Source of the DNA: Nocardiopsis sp. TSRI0078
Lineage (GTDB): Bacteria > Actinomycetota > Actinomycetes > Streptosporangiales > Streptosporangiaceae
Reading direction: 5' to 3'
NCBI RefSeq assembly: GCF_001905145.1
Contig: NZ_LWLB01000012.1
Coordinates: forward strand, 310,001-374,000
Length of the DNA stretch: 64,000 nucleotides
The notes beneath the pieces were generated by a model that made no database searches, was not told the DNA's origin, and saw only the letters and a list, made by a program, of their open reading frames with translations. The position numbers were made by a program, and so were the translations under genes. Shown piece after piece: positions 1 to 9,650 of the stretch. How positions within the stretch are numbered: the first letter of the stretch is position 1; every line of letters begins with the position of its first letter.

Positions 1-366
1 GGCGTGCGCCGAGCCCCAGCCCCCGGGCGCCGAGGTGACCAGCCGGGTGTTCTCCGGACGCACCGGCGGCAGGGTGAGCGGCTCGGGAGAGCCGTCGTCC
101 ACCACGACCACCTCCATCAGGTGCGCGGGGTAACTCTGCGCGGACAGGGAGGCCAGGACGAGTGCGAGCTTGTCCGGGTGCCCGTGGGCGGGGATGACCA
201 CCGACACCGACAGCGTCGGGGTCCACTCCCCCAGCGACGGCGGCTGGAGCACCGAGTAGTCGTTGCGCCGCACGCGGGGCTGGCCCCGGTGGTCGATCTC
301 CGCCCGGGGCAGGACGGACGCGCGGTCGTCGGAGACCGGTTCCTGGGTCGTGTCGAGCTTGGTCAA
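1..366 (-). CDS. Glycosyltransferase family 2, N-terminal part (cut by window edge)
   Basis: Reads leftward out of the window, so only about 122 N-terminal residues are present. The visible part holds the GT-A nucleotide-binding start: VSVVIPAHGHPDK, then SAQSYP, then EVVVVDDGSP, the classic GT2 first strand and the Asp pair that binds UDP-sugar. About 45 residues of linker precede the domain. The start chosen is TTG at 366-364, overlapping the TGA of the upstream gene (TTGA), with a GGGAG-type ribosome site a few bases ahead. This implies translational coupling with the preceding glycosyltransferase. Sugar donor and acceptor cannot be judged; a role in surface polysaccharide or glycopolymer assembly is inferred from the neighbours. 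Confidence 0.85.
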   Translation of the reverse strand, partial: MTKLDTTQEPVSDDRASVLPRAEIDHRGQPRVRRNDYSVLQPPSLGEWTPTLSVSVVIPAHGHPDKLALVLASLSAQSYPAHLMEVVVVDDGSPEPLTLPPVRPENTRLVTSAPGGWGSAHA

Positions 367-2387
367 CGGATCTCCCCCGTGTACTCGGTGGCGGGCTGGC
401 CGAGGGGCGAGGGCTCGCCCTCCAGGAGTGCGCTCGGACGCCAGCCGGACCACTGTTGGGTGTGGTTGTGCAGGAAGAAGCCCATGTCCTCGGACCAGGT
501 GTGCCCGCCACCGGTGCGGCGGAGCACGTACCCGAGTCCGTGGGCGCGGTAGATGCGCCCGCCGCCCCGGATGACGGCGATGAGGAGCTGGGTGTCGATG
601 GCGCGGGGCAGCGGCCGGAATCCCCCGGTCTCCTCCAGCACCACCCGGTCGGTGAGGATGGTGCCCCCGGCGATGAACCGGGTGGCGGCCTCGGACCTGC
701 GGTTGCGCCAGACCGTCAGGTCGACCTCCTGGAGGTAGACGAAGTCCTGGCCCACGCCGACGAGCTCGGCACCGGAGTAGGTGCGCGCCAGCAGCAGGTC
801 GGCCAGGTGGTCGGGGCCGTACCAGTCGTCGTCGTCCCACTTGGAGATGAGGTCGCCGGAGGCACGGGCGACGGAGTCGTTGAGCACCGAGCCGAAGACC
901 TGGCCCGCGTCGGCCTCGTGCACGACCAGCGGCAGCCCCGTGTCCCTGAACGCGGCGACCGCGGATCTCACCTCGGGCCGGTCGGCGGGGAATCCGTGGA
1001 GGGTGAGGACCACCTCCAGGTCCACGTCGCGCTGCCGGGCGATCTGGGCGAGCGCGAACCCGACCATCTCGGGGCGGCGCGTGCACAGGATGACCGAGAC
1101 CCGGGGCGACCGGGGCAGGGGGATCCCGGCCTCGGTGCCCAGGGCCCGCCAGCGGGAGCGCTGTCCGTGGGTGCGCAGGGCGGCGCGGCGCAGCCGGACG
1201 CTGTACTCCTCCCGACGCAGTTGGTCGCGCAGGTCCTCCTCGCCGGCGCTGGTGATCAGGTCCGTGAGCGGCGCGCCCAGGCCCGCCGCCCAGGCGGGCA
1301 CCTCGCCGCTGAGCAGGGGCACCCCGCCGGCGGCCAGAGAGGCGACCGCGCGCACGGCGGCGCTGGGCCCGGTGTGCCCGGACCAGTCCACCCTGACCCC
1401 GCGCAGGTGGCGCAGCCGTGACAGGTCGACGTCGGTGACGGTGCCGTCGGCAGCGACGGTGACCAGGTCCCTGCCGCCCTCCCGGACGACGGCGTGGGCG
1501 CCGTGGAGGGTCAGGTCGGCCAGCTTCCCGTCCTTGACCCTGGTGAACCCGGTGGGGTTGACCGTGGTCTCGTCGATGGGCGCGACGGCGTCGACGGCCG
1601 CCTCCCCGGTGCGCGCGGCGGCGGCCGCCCGGAGGTCGGCGTGCCCGTCGGAGGCGATCCGCTCCCAGGAGTCGGCGCCGGTGGTGGAGCGGTCCAGGGC
1701 CGGGACGACCGGGTCGGTCCACCCGGGCCGCCCGCCGTCGTCGGACACGCGCAGCGCCAGGTCGCCGACCGGGGTCACCCGGCGCAGCGGGACGGGCCCG
1801 GCCGCGTCCACGCCCCGCACGCTGGTGTCGCCGGGCCGCCACAGGGCGGCCTCGGGCCCGTTGAGGACGGCCATCGGCGCGGTGGCCGGTCCCCGGCGGC
1901 GGCCGCGTGTGCCGTGCACGACGGCGTCGACCACCTGGGCGGTGTCCACCCCGTTGGGGAAGAACAGCTCGCACACCCAGCCGCTCCTGTCCGCGCGGCG
2001 CACCCGTACCTCCTGGAGTTCGCGCCACTGGCCCATGCCCGGGGAGGCCGGGATCGGAGGTTCCTGGTGGCCGGGGGTGGCGGCCAGGGCGACCACGACG
2101 TGCACGGCCCGGGGCAGTTGCACCGCGGCGGTGAGCGCGCGGTTCAGGTCGGTGGGCGTGGCGGCCAGGACCGCGACGAGTCCGACCTCGGCCTCCCCGT
2201 CCCGGATCCAGGCCCTCGGGAGCTCCAGGGGTCGGCCCAGGGGGTGGGCGTCCAGGTCCAGCAGGAGGTCGTCGTGCCGTAACGGCAGATCGGCCAGGGT
2301 GGAACGGGTGCCGGCGCCCGCGTGGCACAGCACGGCGGTCTCGGTGCCACGGGCGCGCAGGGCGTGCCGCAGGGCGGTGGTGATCAT
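363..2387 (-). CDS. Two-domain glycosyltransferase (C-terminal GT2 domain)
   Basis: About 674 residues. The first ~330 are an N-terminal region I cannot assign, containing an NPTGFTRVKDG-like segment common in actinomycete polymer glycosyltransferases. From about residue 400 a GT2 domain begins (SPRVSVILCTRRPEMVGFAL), followed by ISKWDDDDWYGPDHL, the acidic metal/nucleotide-binding motif. The start at ATG 2387 (MITTALRHAL) is preferred to the longer open frame upstream, which runs antisense through the neighbouring methyltransferase. Its stop overlaps the TTG of the next glycosyltransferase by four bases. The methyltransferase lies 112 bp upstream on the same strand, suggesting one operon for a cell-surface glycan. 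Confidence 0.8.
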   Translation of the reverse strand: MITTALRHALRARGTETAVLCHAGAGTRSTLADLPLRHDDLLLDLDAHPLGRPLELPRAWIRDGEAEVGLVAVLAATPTDLNRALTAAVQLPRAVHVVVALAATPGHQEPPIPASPGMGQWRELQEVRVRRADRSGWVCELFFPNGVDTAQVVDAVVHGTRGRRRGPATAPMAVLNGPEAALWRPGDTSVRGVDAAGPVPLRRVTPVGDLALRVSDDGGRPGWTDPVVPALDRSTTGADSWERIASDGHADLRAAAAARTGEAAVDAVAPIDETTVNPTGFTRVKDGKLADLTLHGAHAVVREGGRDLVTVAADGTVTDVDLSRLRHLRGVRVDWSGHTGPSAAVRAVASLAAGGVPLLSGEVPAWAAGLGAPLTDLITSAGEEDLRDQLRREEYSVRLRRAALRTHGQRSRWRALGTEAGIPLPRSPRVSVILCTRRPEMVGFALAQIARQRDVDLEVVLTLHGFPADRPEVRSAVAAFRDTGLPLVVHEADAGQVFGSVLNDSVARASGDLISKWDDDDWYGPDHLADLLLARTYSGAELVGVGQDFVYLQEVDLTVWRNRRSEAATRFIAGGTILTDRVVLEETGGFRPLPRAIDTQLLIAVIRGGGRIYRAHGLGYVLRRTGGGHTWSEDMGFFLHNHTQQWSGWRPSALLEGEPSPLGQPATEYTGEIR

Positions 2388-2499
2388 CGGGTGACCTCGG
2401 GTGTGTCGGTCGGACTCCGGCGGGAGCCCGTCGGGTGGTGCGATGCCAGGCCGTGAGGGAGGGGGCCGTGAGAGACGCGGGGAGCGGGAGCGGCCGGGC

Positions 2500-3546
2500 T
2501 CAGACCCCCTTGCGGCCGAAGACGTGGGCGCCCTTCTCCGCGGCCTCCTCGGTGCGGTGGAGTTCGGGGTACTCGTCGAGCCAGCGGTCCCCGAGGCCGC
2601 GCTCGTCGGCGCGCGCGGCGTCGTCCAGGACGATGACGGCATCCTCGGTGCAGCGCGGCAGCAGGACGGGTACGGCCGGGTAGCGGGCCTGCAGGCCGGT
2701 GGCCTTGGGCGGGCCGTCGACGAACACCAGTCCGATGTCCTCCAGGTCGGTGAAGGCGGAGGTGTCGTACCAGCGGTCAGCGGTCGTGCGCTCCTGGCCG
2801 TCGACGGTGACCGCGGTGCTCTCGGTCTCGACCAGCGGGGCGTGGCGCACCTCGACGATGTCGTCGAGTCCGTGCGCGGCGACCAGCTCCCGGCTGAGCT
2901 CGGCGTAGCGGGCGTCGTGCTCGATCGCGACGAGCCTGCCACCGCCCGCGCGGCGCAGCGCGTAGCCGATCCAGACGCTGGAGGCGCCGCTGCCGCACTC
3001 CACGACCAGCTTCGGGCGCAGCCGGTCGATGTGGCGGACCAGGACCCTGAGCACGTCGGGGGAGGCCGCCCAGCCGCGCAGGGGCGGCATGAAGGTCGCG
3101 GTGTCGAGGTGTTCGCGCAGCTCGGTCCAGGCGACCTGCTGTTCGTAGTCGTTGCGGCCCTGCACGGTGACCGCGTTCCTGATCTCGCGGTTCATCCGGG
3201 GGAGCGTGTGCTCCTGGAGGTGGGCGAAGCGCTCGTGGACGCCCTCCAGGGCGCGGACGTTCTCCAGGCGGTCCTGGCCGAGCGTCTCGGCGACCCTGCG
3301 GCTGTGGGCGTCCATCGCCGTGGTCACGCTCTTGGACAGGGCGCCCATGCGGCGGGACAGCAGTAGTACGCCCAGCCCGAGGGCGCCCACCGCGGCGCAG
3401 AGCAGGCCGAGGAGGGTGAGGGTGGCCACATCGGCCCAGTCGATCACGCCCGCCAGCCCCAGTGCGGCGGGGACACAGAGCACGGCGGCCCCGACCACCG
3501 CGCCGGTGGCCAGGATCGGACGGAGACGACTGCGAATCGACCGCAT
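2500..3546 (-). CDS. Membrane-anchored class I SAM-dependent methyltransferase
   Basis: 348 residues. Two hydrophobic segments (about 10-32 and 38-62) anchor the N-terminus. A charged helical stretch (about 65-120) leads to a Rossmann methyltransferase domain (about 165-335): VVECGSGASSVWIGYAL is SAM motif I, LVAIEHDARYAEL motif II, GLVFVDGPP motif IV, and VIVLDDAAR the post-core strand. This resembles the Methyltransf_24-type family found with glycan and teichoic-acid genes. The start has GGAGG eight bases ahead. First gene of the leftward glycosyltransferase operon, so O-methylation of a surface glycan is a plausible but unproved role. Confidence 0.8.
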   Translation of the reverse strand: MRSIRSRLRPILATGAVVGAAVLCVPAALGLAGVIDWADVATLTLLGLLCAAVGALGLGVLLLSRRMGALSKSVTTAMDAHSRRVAETLGQDRLENVRALEGVHERFAHLQEHTLPRMNREIRNAVTVQGRNDYEQQVAWTELREHLDTATFMPPLRGWAASPDVLRVLVRHIDRLRPKLVVECGSGASSVWIGYALRRAGGGRLVAIEHDARYAELSRELVAAHGLDDIVEVRHAPLVETESTAVTVDGQERTTADRWYDTSAFTDLEDIGLVFVDGPPKATGLQARYPAVPVLLPRCTEDAVIVLDDAARADERGLGDRWLDEYPELHRTEEAAEKGAHVFGRKGV

Positions 3547-4514
3547 GGACGGATACCTCCACGGGAGTTCCTGACGCGGCGCCGCCGAGCGCGGGCCGCG
3601 GGGGGACGAGAGGGGAAGGAGCCGGTTTCCCCGTGTCGGACCACCGGTCCGCCCGCTCCTGCCGGAGGCGGTGACCGGCGAACCGCTCAGACGCCTCCGA
3701 CCTTAACGCTTCGGGGAAATAACGGATGCTCCGTGACGGAAATCGAAACCTGGAGTACACGCAATTCCCCTGTTGTTCACCCCCCACTCATGAATTCCTC
3801 ATCTTTGTGCATCCGGTGTTCTGCTCCCGTTTCGCGTGGTCCGCCGCCGCCCCGCGCGGCCCCCTCCCCCTTCCGGCCGCGGGGGCCGCGGCGCGGTCCG
3901 CCCCACGCGGAAGTCGCCCGGGCACGGGCACGCCGCCCCCTGGCCGGGGCGGACCCGGTGGTGGGCCGCCGGGCCGGCGGCGGGGCGCGGCGGAGACCTC
4001 GGGCGTAAAGGACCGGGACGCGCGCGGCGGGACGGGGATCCGGCCCGCCGCCGAATTCATCGACGTATTACCGCCGCCCTCCGGGCGGGCCCGGGTGAAT
4101 GCCGCCCGAGCCCTCCGCGCAACGGTCCGGTGACGGGCGGATGTCACCTCCCGGGAGGACGCGCGCGCCCCGGCGAAAAGCGCGTCACATCACGTTGTGC
4201 CGCACGCGCAAGGAGATTCCTCCATAAAAGTGATGATTGGGAGGAGGCGAGTGGGGAAGTGCTGGAGGGGGACGGTGGGACGGCGACACGGAAGGTCGTC
4301 CGCGAGGGCCCGGTGCCCGTGGCGACACGGTCCGCACGCTCGGTGACCGCGGGGATCCGGATACCGCGGTCCGGCGAACCCGGTTTATTCCCGGGCCGGA
4401 GTGTAAACAGCCTGACATCGGGTGCGCGGTCGACTGACTGATAGCTTGCTGCCTAGCGATCCCATCGCTGGTGAACACGACGAATCTCGTCATTGGAAAG
4501 GTGCGTCAGAAGAG
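3547..4514. promoter_or_regulatory. 968-bp divergent intergenic region, no gene recognised
   Basis: Separates the leftward methyltransferase from rightward sodA, so it must hold both promoters. Open frames here have low-complexity Arg/Gly/Pro translations and no good ribosome site; I do not believe them. Visible structure: a perfect 12-bp palindrome CCTCCCGGGAGG (4147-4158), and AGCGAT-CCC-ATCGCT (4455-4469), a perfect 6-3-6 inverted repeat about 45 bp before sodA that could be an operator or leader hairpin. The stretch 4170-4245 is locally AT-richer. No assignable -35/-10 pair was found. Confidence 0.4.
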
Positions 4515-5129
4515 ATGTCTGCGCCGTACTCGCTTCCCGAACTGCCCTACGACTACGCGGCCCTGGAGCCGTGGATCTCCGGTCAGATCATGGAGCTGCA
4601 CCACGACAAGCACCACGCGACCTACGTCTCCGGTGCCAACACGGCCCTGGAGAAGATGGCCGAGGCCCGCGAGAGCGGCGAGTTCGGGACCATCCCGATG
4701 CTGGAGAAGAACCTCGCCTTCAACCTGGGCGGCCACGTCAACCACTCCGTCTTCTGGAAGAACCTGTCCCCTGAGGGCGGTGACAAGCCCGAGGGCGAGC
4801 TGGGTGCCGCCATCGACGACCAGTTCGGCTCCTTCGACGCCTTCCGCGCCCACTTCACCGCCGTGGCCACCACGATCCAGGGCTCGGGCTGGGCGATCCT
4901 GGCCTGGGACGCCCTCGGTCAGCGCCTGGTCATCGAGCAGCTCTACGACCAGCAGGGCAACACCGCCCTCAGCTCCGTCCCGCTGCTGATGCTGGACATG
5001 TGGGAGCACGCCTTCTACCTCCAGTACAAGAACGTCAAGGCCGAGTACGCCAAGGCCTTCTGGAACGTCGTCAACTGGGCCGACGTCCAGGAGCGCTTCA
5101 GCAACGCCCGCGGGATCCAGATCGGCTGA
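4515..5129 (+). CDS. sodA: Superoxide dismutase, Fe/Mn family
   Basis: 204 residues, the usual length. Converts superoxide to oxygen and hydrogen peroxide in the cytoplasm. The metal-binding set is intact: His in MELHHDKHH near residue 26, His in NHSVFW near 80, and the Asp/His of the family signature [25 protein letters not shown] is the typical N-terminus. A purine-rich GGAAAGG lies 13 bases ahead of ATG 4515. Fe versus Mn cannot be decided by eye. Monocistronic: long upstream region and a strong terminator 40 bp after the stop. Confidence 0.95.
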   Translation: MSAPYSLPELPYDYAALEPWISGQIMELHHDKHHATYVSGANTALEKMAEARESGEFGTIPMLEKNLAFNLGGHVNHSVFWKNLSPEGGDKPEGELGAAIDDQFGSFDAFRAHFTAVATTIQGSGWAILAWDALGQRLVIEQLYDQQGNTALSSVPLLMLDMWEHAFYLQYKNVKAEYAKAFWNVVNWADVQERFSNARGIQIG

Positions 5130-5169
5130 CACCCGCTGCTCCCGTCCGGTGCGTCCGCCGGACACGGCG

Positions 5170-5199
5170 GAGGGCGGCACCGCGCGTGGTGCCGCCCTC
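5170..5199. terminator. Hairpin terminator between sodA and the MocR gene
   Basis: Perfect 12-bp stem GAGGGCGGCACC with a six-base GC loop. It sits between convergent genes and can serve both. No U tract, as is common for high-GC actinomycete terminators. Confidence 0.7.
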
Positions 5200-5274
5200 G
5201 CGCGTGTCCGGGCCCGCCCGGACGGGGCGCACGGCGTCCCCGCCCGCCTCCGCCGGTGCGGGAGCCGTGCCGGA

Positions 5275-6750
5275 TCAGACCACCAGGCGGACCGGGTCCT
5301 CGGCCACCGGGCCGTACCGGTCGAGTTCGCGCCAGGCCCGGGCCAGCCGCCAGACCAGTTCCTCCCGGGTGGCCCGGTCGTAGGCGAAGGGCAGACGGAA
5401 GCACTCGGAGTAGCGGCCGTCGGCGGAGGCCGACATGATCGCCCCCGGGACGAGCTCCACGTCGTGGCAGAGCGCGACCTGTACGTAGGCGCGTGCTTCC
5501 ACGCCGGGCAGGCGCACCCACAGGGCCGCCCCGCCGTCGGGGCGCTTCCACTCCCAGGAGGGCAGGGCCTCGCGCAGCAGCTTCTCCATGTGGCCGAGCG
5601 CCTCGCGCAGCATGTCGGAGCGCTGCCGGGAGAGCTCGTCGTAGCGCTCCAGCAGGCGCACGGTCACCGCCTGGTCGAGCAGGGGGCCGGCCAGGTCGGC
5701 GAGGACCTTGCGGCGGCTCAGGCGCAGGGCCATCTCGGCGGGCGCGCGCAGCCAGCCCAGTCGGAGCCCGGCCCAGCCGATCTTGGACAGGGACTCCACG
5801 GTGATGACCTCGGCGCCGCGCGGAGCGAACGCGGCCAGCGGCGGGGGCTCGTCCGCGGCGCGCATGCCGGTGTAGGCGGAGTCCTCCAGGACGGGTACGC
5901 CGTGGCGCGCGGACAGCTCGCCCAGCTCGCGGCGGCGCGCCGCGGACATCATCGTGCCGGTGGGGTTGTGGTACGAGGGCATGGTGTAGATCAGGTGGGG
6001 CATGTGCTCGGCGATGGCACGGCGCACGCCGGTCCCGTCGATGCCCTGGTCGTCGAGGGGGACGGGGAGGAAGCGGGCGCCCCGGTCGCCCATCAGGTCC
6101 AGGCAGCCCGCGAAGCCGGGGTCCTCGACCACGACGGGCGAACCCTTGCGCAGATAGAGCTGTGAGACCAGGTTGACGGCCTGGTGCGCGCCGGTGGTGA
6201 CCACGATCTGGTCGGGGGTGGTGGGCAGGCCGCGGCTGCCGTAGTGGTCGGCGATGGCCTGGCGCAGGGCGGGCAGACCGCTCGGGTGGTAGGAGCCCTC
6301 GGCCATGAGCGCGGGCAGGTCCTCGGCCACGACCTCGCGGATGGCCTCCTCCACGCCCGGGAGGGCGGGGGTGGCCAGGCAGGAGGCCGGGATGAGGCCC
6401 TCCTCCCGCTGGAAGAGGTTGCGGTACATGGGGTTGCCGGTGCCGTTGGCGGTCCAGCCGTCCGAGCGCACGGGCGCGATCCGGCTGCTGACGCGGGTGC
6501 CGCTGCCCTGCCTGCTGTCGAGGATGCCCGCCGAGCGCAGGGAGTCGTAGGCGGAGACCACGGTGGTGCGGCTGATCCTGAGGGCGGTGGCCAGGGCGCG
6601 CTCGGACGGCAGGCGCTCACCGGGGGTGAGGGTGCCCTGGTCGACGAGCTCGCGCAGGGCGTCGGCGAGGCGCCGGTAGAGGGGGCCGCCGCCCCGGGAC
6701 CAGGCCCCGAAGAGGTCCGCGAGTTCTGCGGCGTTCCGAGAAGAGTCCAT
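5275..6750 (-). CDS. MocR/GntR-family transcription regulator with aminotransferase domain
   Basis: 491 residues. Residues ~22-90 form a GntR winged helix (LYRRLADALRELVDQG, GERLPSERALATAL, SRTTVVSAYDSLRSAG). Residues ~120-480 form a fold-type I aminotransferase-like domain with YTMPSYHNPTG and the PLP lysine in ESLSKIGWAG. MocR proteins are PLP- or amino-acid-responsive regulators, usually of the divergent gene. The start at 6750 is backed by GGAGGGG at -5; an ATG four codons upstream (6762) is the alternative. Divergent from the DUF3291 gene at 6871, its likely target. The ligand is unknown; no pdxS/pdxT is adjacent, so PdxR identity is not supported. Confidence 0.88.
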   Translation of the reverse strand: MDSSRNAAELADLFGAWSRGGGPLYRRLADALRELVDQGTLTPGERLPSERALATALRISRTTVVSAYDSLRSAGILDSRQGSGTRVSSRIAPVRSDGWTANGTGNPMYRNLFQREEGLIPASCLATPALPGVEEAIREVVAEDLPALMAEGSYHPSGLPALRQAIADHYGSRGLPTTPDQIVVTTGAHQAVNLVSQLYLRKGSPVVVEDPGFAGCLDLMGDRGARFLPVPLDDQGIDGTGVRRAIAEHMPHLIYTMPSYHNPTGTMMSAARRRELGELSARHGVPVLEDSAYTGMRAADEPPPLAAFAPRGAEVITVESLSKIGWAGLRLGWLRAPAEMALRLSRRKVLADLAGPLLDQAVTVRLLERYDELSRQRSDMLREALGHMEKLLREALPSWEWKRPDGGAALWVRLPGVEARAYVQVALCHDVELVPGAIMSASADGRYSECFRLPFAYDRATREELVWRLARAWRELDRYGPVAEDPVRLVV

Positions 6751-6870
6751 TTTCCCCTCCATTGGATCTACTGGGGCTACCCCCGGACTTCCATACTGGC
6801 ATTCGACAGGGGATGCCACCAGAGCCAATGTGGACCCCTTGACAAGCAGTCCAATTTCTTGGGAGTCCTC
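6751..6870. promoter_or_regulatory. Divergent MocR/DUF3291 control region with inverted CCAATG arms
   Basis: 120 bp between divergent starts. An imperfect inverted repeat is visible: CCATTGGATCTACTGG (6759-6774) and CCAGAGCCAATG (6819-6830); the CCAG..CCAATG halves are convergent copies. MocR proteins typically bind two half-sites in such regions. TTGACA at 6839-6844 is too close to the downstream start to be a normal -35. Confidence 0.4.
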
Positions 6871-7356
6871 ATGCAGTTCCTGGTCCGGCACCAGCGCGTT
6901 TCCGCCGCCCACTCCGCCGCACACCGCCCGCGCCGGGGCAGGGAGCACGTTCGGAACCTCCGCGTCGGCTCGCCGGTCCTCGTGGAGGCGCGCACCGTCC
7001 GGGGCGACCGGCGTTTCCTCGGGGAGTTCGCCGCCGCGCTGCGCGAGCGCGCCCGGAGCAGTCCCGGGCACCTGGAAGAGGTCCACTTCTCCGACGAGGG
7101 AGACCGGATACACCTGGTCGCGCTGTGGCGCTCCCCGGCGGACCTCAGGTCCTTCGTGGAGGAGGCCCACCCGGACGTGCTGGCCCTGCGTGCCCGCAGC
7201 GGTGCCTTCCCCGAGGTGGAACGCGTCCTGTGGTGGTCCGCCGCCGGGGCCCCGGTGTCCCGGGAGGAGGCCGGGGAACGCGCCCGGCGGCTGCGTGGGC
7301 ACGGCCCCGGCCCGCGCGCGTTCACACTGGCCTCGCCGGTCCCCGCTCCGGCGTGA
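6871..7356 (+). CDS. DUF3291 protein (monooxygenase-like fold)
   Basis: 161 residues. The C-terminal pattern VLWWSAAGAPVSREEA ... [14 protein letters not shown] is characteristic of DUF3291, a dimeric alpha/beta-barrel family related to antibiotic-biosynthesis monooxygenases and of unknown activity. ATG 6871 has GGGAG six bases ahead. The first ~35 residues are Arg/His-rich and not conserved in the family. Divergent from the MocR regulator, which probably controls it. Its 3' end overlaps the convergent bioD by 35 bp. Confidence 0.75.
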   Translation: MQFLVRHQRVSAAHSAAHRPRRGREHVRNLRVGSPVLVEARTVRGDRRFLGEFAAALRERARSSPGHLEEVHFSDEGDRIHLVALWRSPADLRSFVEEAHPDVLALRARSGAFPEVERVLWWSAAGAPVSREEAGERARRLRGHGPGPRAFTLASPVPAPA

Positions 7357-8047
7357 GGGCGCCCGTCCACGCACCGCCCAGGCACGGGGCCAGGAAGCGG
7401 CGGGCCGCGTCCGCGAACGCGGGCGCGGCCAGTGCCCCGCTGCCCTGCGGCAGCACGCCGGCCAGCGGTCCGGCGCCCATGGCGGGCAGGTCGGCGAGGT
7501 TGCAGCGCATGGCCAGGTCGGGGCGGTCCGGCCAGGACCCCACCACCACACCGGCCGGGGACAGGCCGCGGGTGCGCAGGGCCTCCGCGGTCAGCGCGGT
7601 GGCGTTCAGCGTGCCCAGGTCGGGCCGGGCCACCACCAGCACCGGCGCGGACAGCAGCACCGCGACGTCGGCCAGGGTCTGGCCCTCGGCGTTCAACCGC
7701 ACCAGCAGGCCGCCCGCGCCCTCCACCAGTACCAGGTCGTGCGCGTGGGCCAGGCGCCACACGGCGTCGGCGGCCTCCTCGGCCCGCACGGGTGCCGCGC
7801 CGCACCGGGCGGCGGCCGTGGCCGGGGCCAGCGGGTCGGGGTAGCGGGCCAGTTCCGCCGTCGTCACACCCGGCGCGAGGCGGGCCACGGTGTCCGTGTC
7901 TCCGTGCCCGGCCCGCCCCACCCCGGTCTGGGCGGGCTTGAGCACGGCCACCCGCCGTCCCCTCGCACGTGCCAGCGCGGCCACCGCCGCCGTGACCACC
8001 GTCTTCCCGACCTCGGTCCCGGTCCCGGTCACCACCAGGACGCTCAT
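7322..8047 (-). CDS. bioD: Dethiobiotin synthetase
   Basis: 241 residues. ATP-dependent ring closure of 7,8-diaminopelargonate with CO2 to dethiobiotin. The P-loop is at the N-terminus ([13 protein letters not shown]); KPAQTG and [11 protein letters not shown] are the substrate and Mg-binding motifs. ATG 8047 overlaps the bioA TGA as ATGA, so the two are translationally coupled. The last ~15 residues (ALTPERGP..) are probably tail, and the 3' end overlaps the convergent DUF3291 gene. Confidence 0.95.
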   Translation of the reverse strand: MSVLVVTGTGTEVGKTVVTAAVAALARARGRRVAVLKPAQTGVGRAGHGDTDTVARLAPGVTTAELARYPDPLAPATAAARCGAAPVRAEEAADAVWRLAHAHDLVLVEGAGGLLVRLNAEGQTLADVAVLLSAPVLVVARPDLGTLNATALTAEALRTRGLSPAGVVVGSWPDRPDLAMRCNLADLPAMGAGPLAGVLPQGSGALAAPAFADAARRFLAPCLGGAWTGALTPERGPARPV

Positions 8048-9387
8048 CGCGGCCCCTCCCCCAGTGAGGCCCGTACCGCCGCGACCATCCCGGCGGCGAT
8101 CGCCGCCACGTCCTCCGGGCCGCACACGTAGGGCGGCATCGCGTACACGTGGTTGCGGAAGGGCCGCAGCCACACCCCCGCACCCACCGCGGCGCGGGTG
8201 GCCTCGCCCGTCCGCACCGGCGCGTCCAGCTCCACCACCCCGACGGCGCCGAGCACCCGTACCTCGCGCACCCCCGGCAGGTGTTCGACGGGGGCGAGGC
8301 CCTCGCGCAGACCGGCCTCGATCCGTGCCACGTCGCCCCGCCAGTCGCCCCCCGTCAGCAGCTCCACCGAGGCCAGCGCGGTCGCGCAGGCCAGCGGGTT
8401 GCCCATGAACGTGGGCCCGTGGGCGAGCACCGGCACCTCCCCCGTGGCGATGCCCCTGGCCACCCGGCCCGTGCACAGCGTCGCGGCGAGGGTCAGGTAG
8501 CCGCCGGTCAGCGCCTTGCCCAGGCACATGACGTCGGGCGCGACCCCCGCGTGGTCGGCGGCGAACAGCTCGCCGGTGCGGCCGAAGCCCGTGGCGATCT
8601 CGTCGAAGACCAGCAGCAGTCCGTACGCGTCCGCGATCCGCCGCAGCTCGCGCAGGTAGCCCGGGTGGTGGAAGCGCATGCCGCCCGCGCCCTGCACCAC
8701 CGGCTCGACGATGATCGCGGCCAGTTCACCCGCGTGCTCGGCGGCCAGGCGCTCGAAGGCGGCCACGTAGTCCGGGTCGGGCCCCGTGTCGAACCCGGCG
8801 GGCGGTGCGGGCGCGTACACCTGCGCGGGCAGCACGTCCCCCCACAGGGAGTGCATTCCGCCATCGGGGTCGCAGACGCTCATGGCGTGGAAGGTGTCGC
8901 CGTGGTAGCCGCCCCGCCAGGTGAGGAAGCGGCGCCGGCCCGGGTTCCCCGTCGAGCGGTGGTACTGCAGGCACATCTTCATGGCCACCTCCACCGACAC
9001 CGAGCCGGAGTCGGCGAGGAAGACGTGCTCCAGCGGTTCCGGGGTGACCTCCACCAGCGTCCGGGCCAGCTCGGCGGCGGACCCGTGGGTGAGCCCGCCG
9101 AACATGACGTGGCTGTAGGCGTCCACCTGGCCGCGCACCGCCGCGTCCAGCACCGGGTGGCGGTAGCCGTGGATCGCCGACCACCAGGACGACATCCCGT
9201 CCACCACGTGGTGCGTGCCCTCCTCCGACCACAGGGTCAGCCGCGTCCCCTCCGCCCCGGTCACCACATACGGCCGCTCCTGCGCGGGGACCGTGGTGTA
9301 GGGGTGCCACAGGTGGGCGGTGTCCGCGGCGCGGACCTGCTCGGGGAGGAAACGGTCGGTGCCTGTGCCGGTGGGAGTCGGGGCCAT
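8044..9387 (-). CDS. bioA: Adenosylmethionine-8-amino-7-oxononanoate aminotransferase
   Basis: 447 residues. PLP enzyme that uses SAM as amino donor to convert KAPA to 7,8-diaminopelargonate. Visible motifs: HLWHPYT near residue 26 (typical of BioA), [42 protein letters not shown], and the PLP lysine in [11 protein letters not shown]. Full length. Upstream partner of bioD, divergent from bioF across 263 bp. No bioB occurs in the window. Confidence 0.95.
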   Translation of the reverse strand: MAPTPTGTGTDRFLPEQVRAADTAHLWHPYTTVPAQERPYVVTGAEGTRLTLWSEEGTHHVVDGMSSWWSAIHGYRHPVLDAAVRGQVDAYSHVMFGGLTHGSAAELARTLVEVTPEPLEHVFLADSGSVSVEVAMKMCLQYHRSTGNPGRRRFLTWRGGYHGDTFHAMSVCDPDGGMHSLWGDVLPAQVYAPAPPAGFDTGPDPDYVAAFERLAAEHAGELAAIIVEPVVQGAGGMRFHHPGYLRELRRIADAYGLLLVFDEIATGFGRTGELFAADHAGVAPDVMCLGKALTGGYLTLAATLCTGRVARGIATGEVPVLAHGPTFMGNPLACATALASVELLTGGDWRGDVARIEAGLREGLAPVEHLPGVREVRVLGAVGVVELDAPVRTGEATRAAVGAGVWLRPFRNHVYAMPPYVCGPEDVAAIAAGMVAAVRASLGEGPR

Positions 9388-9650
9388 GGTGCCTCATTGT
9401 TCACTTACCGCACGCACGTGTGCCCGTACGGTCCCGCCAAGGAATCCACGCGGATCTTTGTGGGCTTCCACGGGTGACGCGCGCATGCGCCGACCGGCAG
9501 AGTCGTAGGCGCCTCCCTGGCACGAAGGACCGGGCCGCCCCAGCGGGATTGGCCGCCGCTGGGTCGGCCCCTTCCAGGGCCGCACCGCTCCCCGCCCCTG
9601 CCCGAACGATCCGGAGTGTGCCCGACACGACCCGAGGAGGCCGCGCCCGC
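9388..9650. promoter_or_regulatory. Divergent bioA/bioF promoter region
   Basis: 263 bp between the start codons of bioA and bioF, expected to hold the biotin-responsive control site. A single TTGTTCACTTAC element lies 15 bp ahead of bioA (about 9398-9409), with CGCACGTGTGCC close by. I do not see the two-armed palindrome expected for a BioQ-type repressor, so no operator is claimed. Confidence 0.4.

Noticed and set aside
363-2942. Long 859-codon leftward frame extending the second glycosyltransferase upstream
   Set aside because: The extra N-terminal part is antisense-frame shadow of the methyltransferase gene; the conserved protein starts at 2387.
3726-4493. Open frames in the sodA upstream region on both strands
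   Set aside because: Low-complexity Arg/Gly/Pro translations, no ribosome sites, no recognisable motifs.
6839-6844. TTGACA as a -35 box for the DUF3291 gene
   Set aside because: A matching -10 would overlap the ribosome site and start codon.
5275-7551. 758-codon extension of the MocR frame
   Set aside because: Upstream part is the reverse of the DUF3291 gene; GGAGGGG marks the true start at 6750.
9388-9650. BioQ-type biotin operator between bioA and bioF
   Set aside because: Only one TTCAC half-site is visible; the expected two-armed palindrome is missing.
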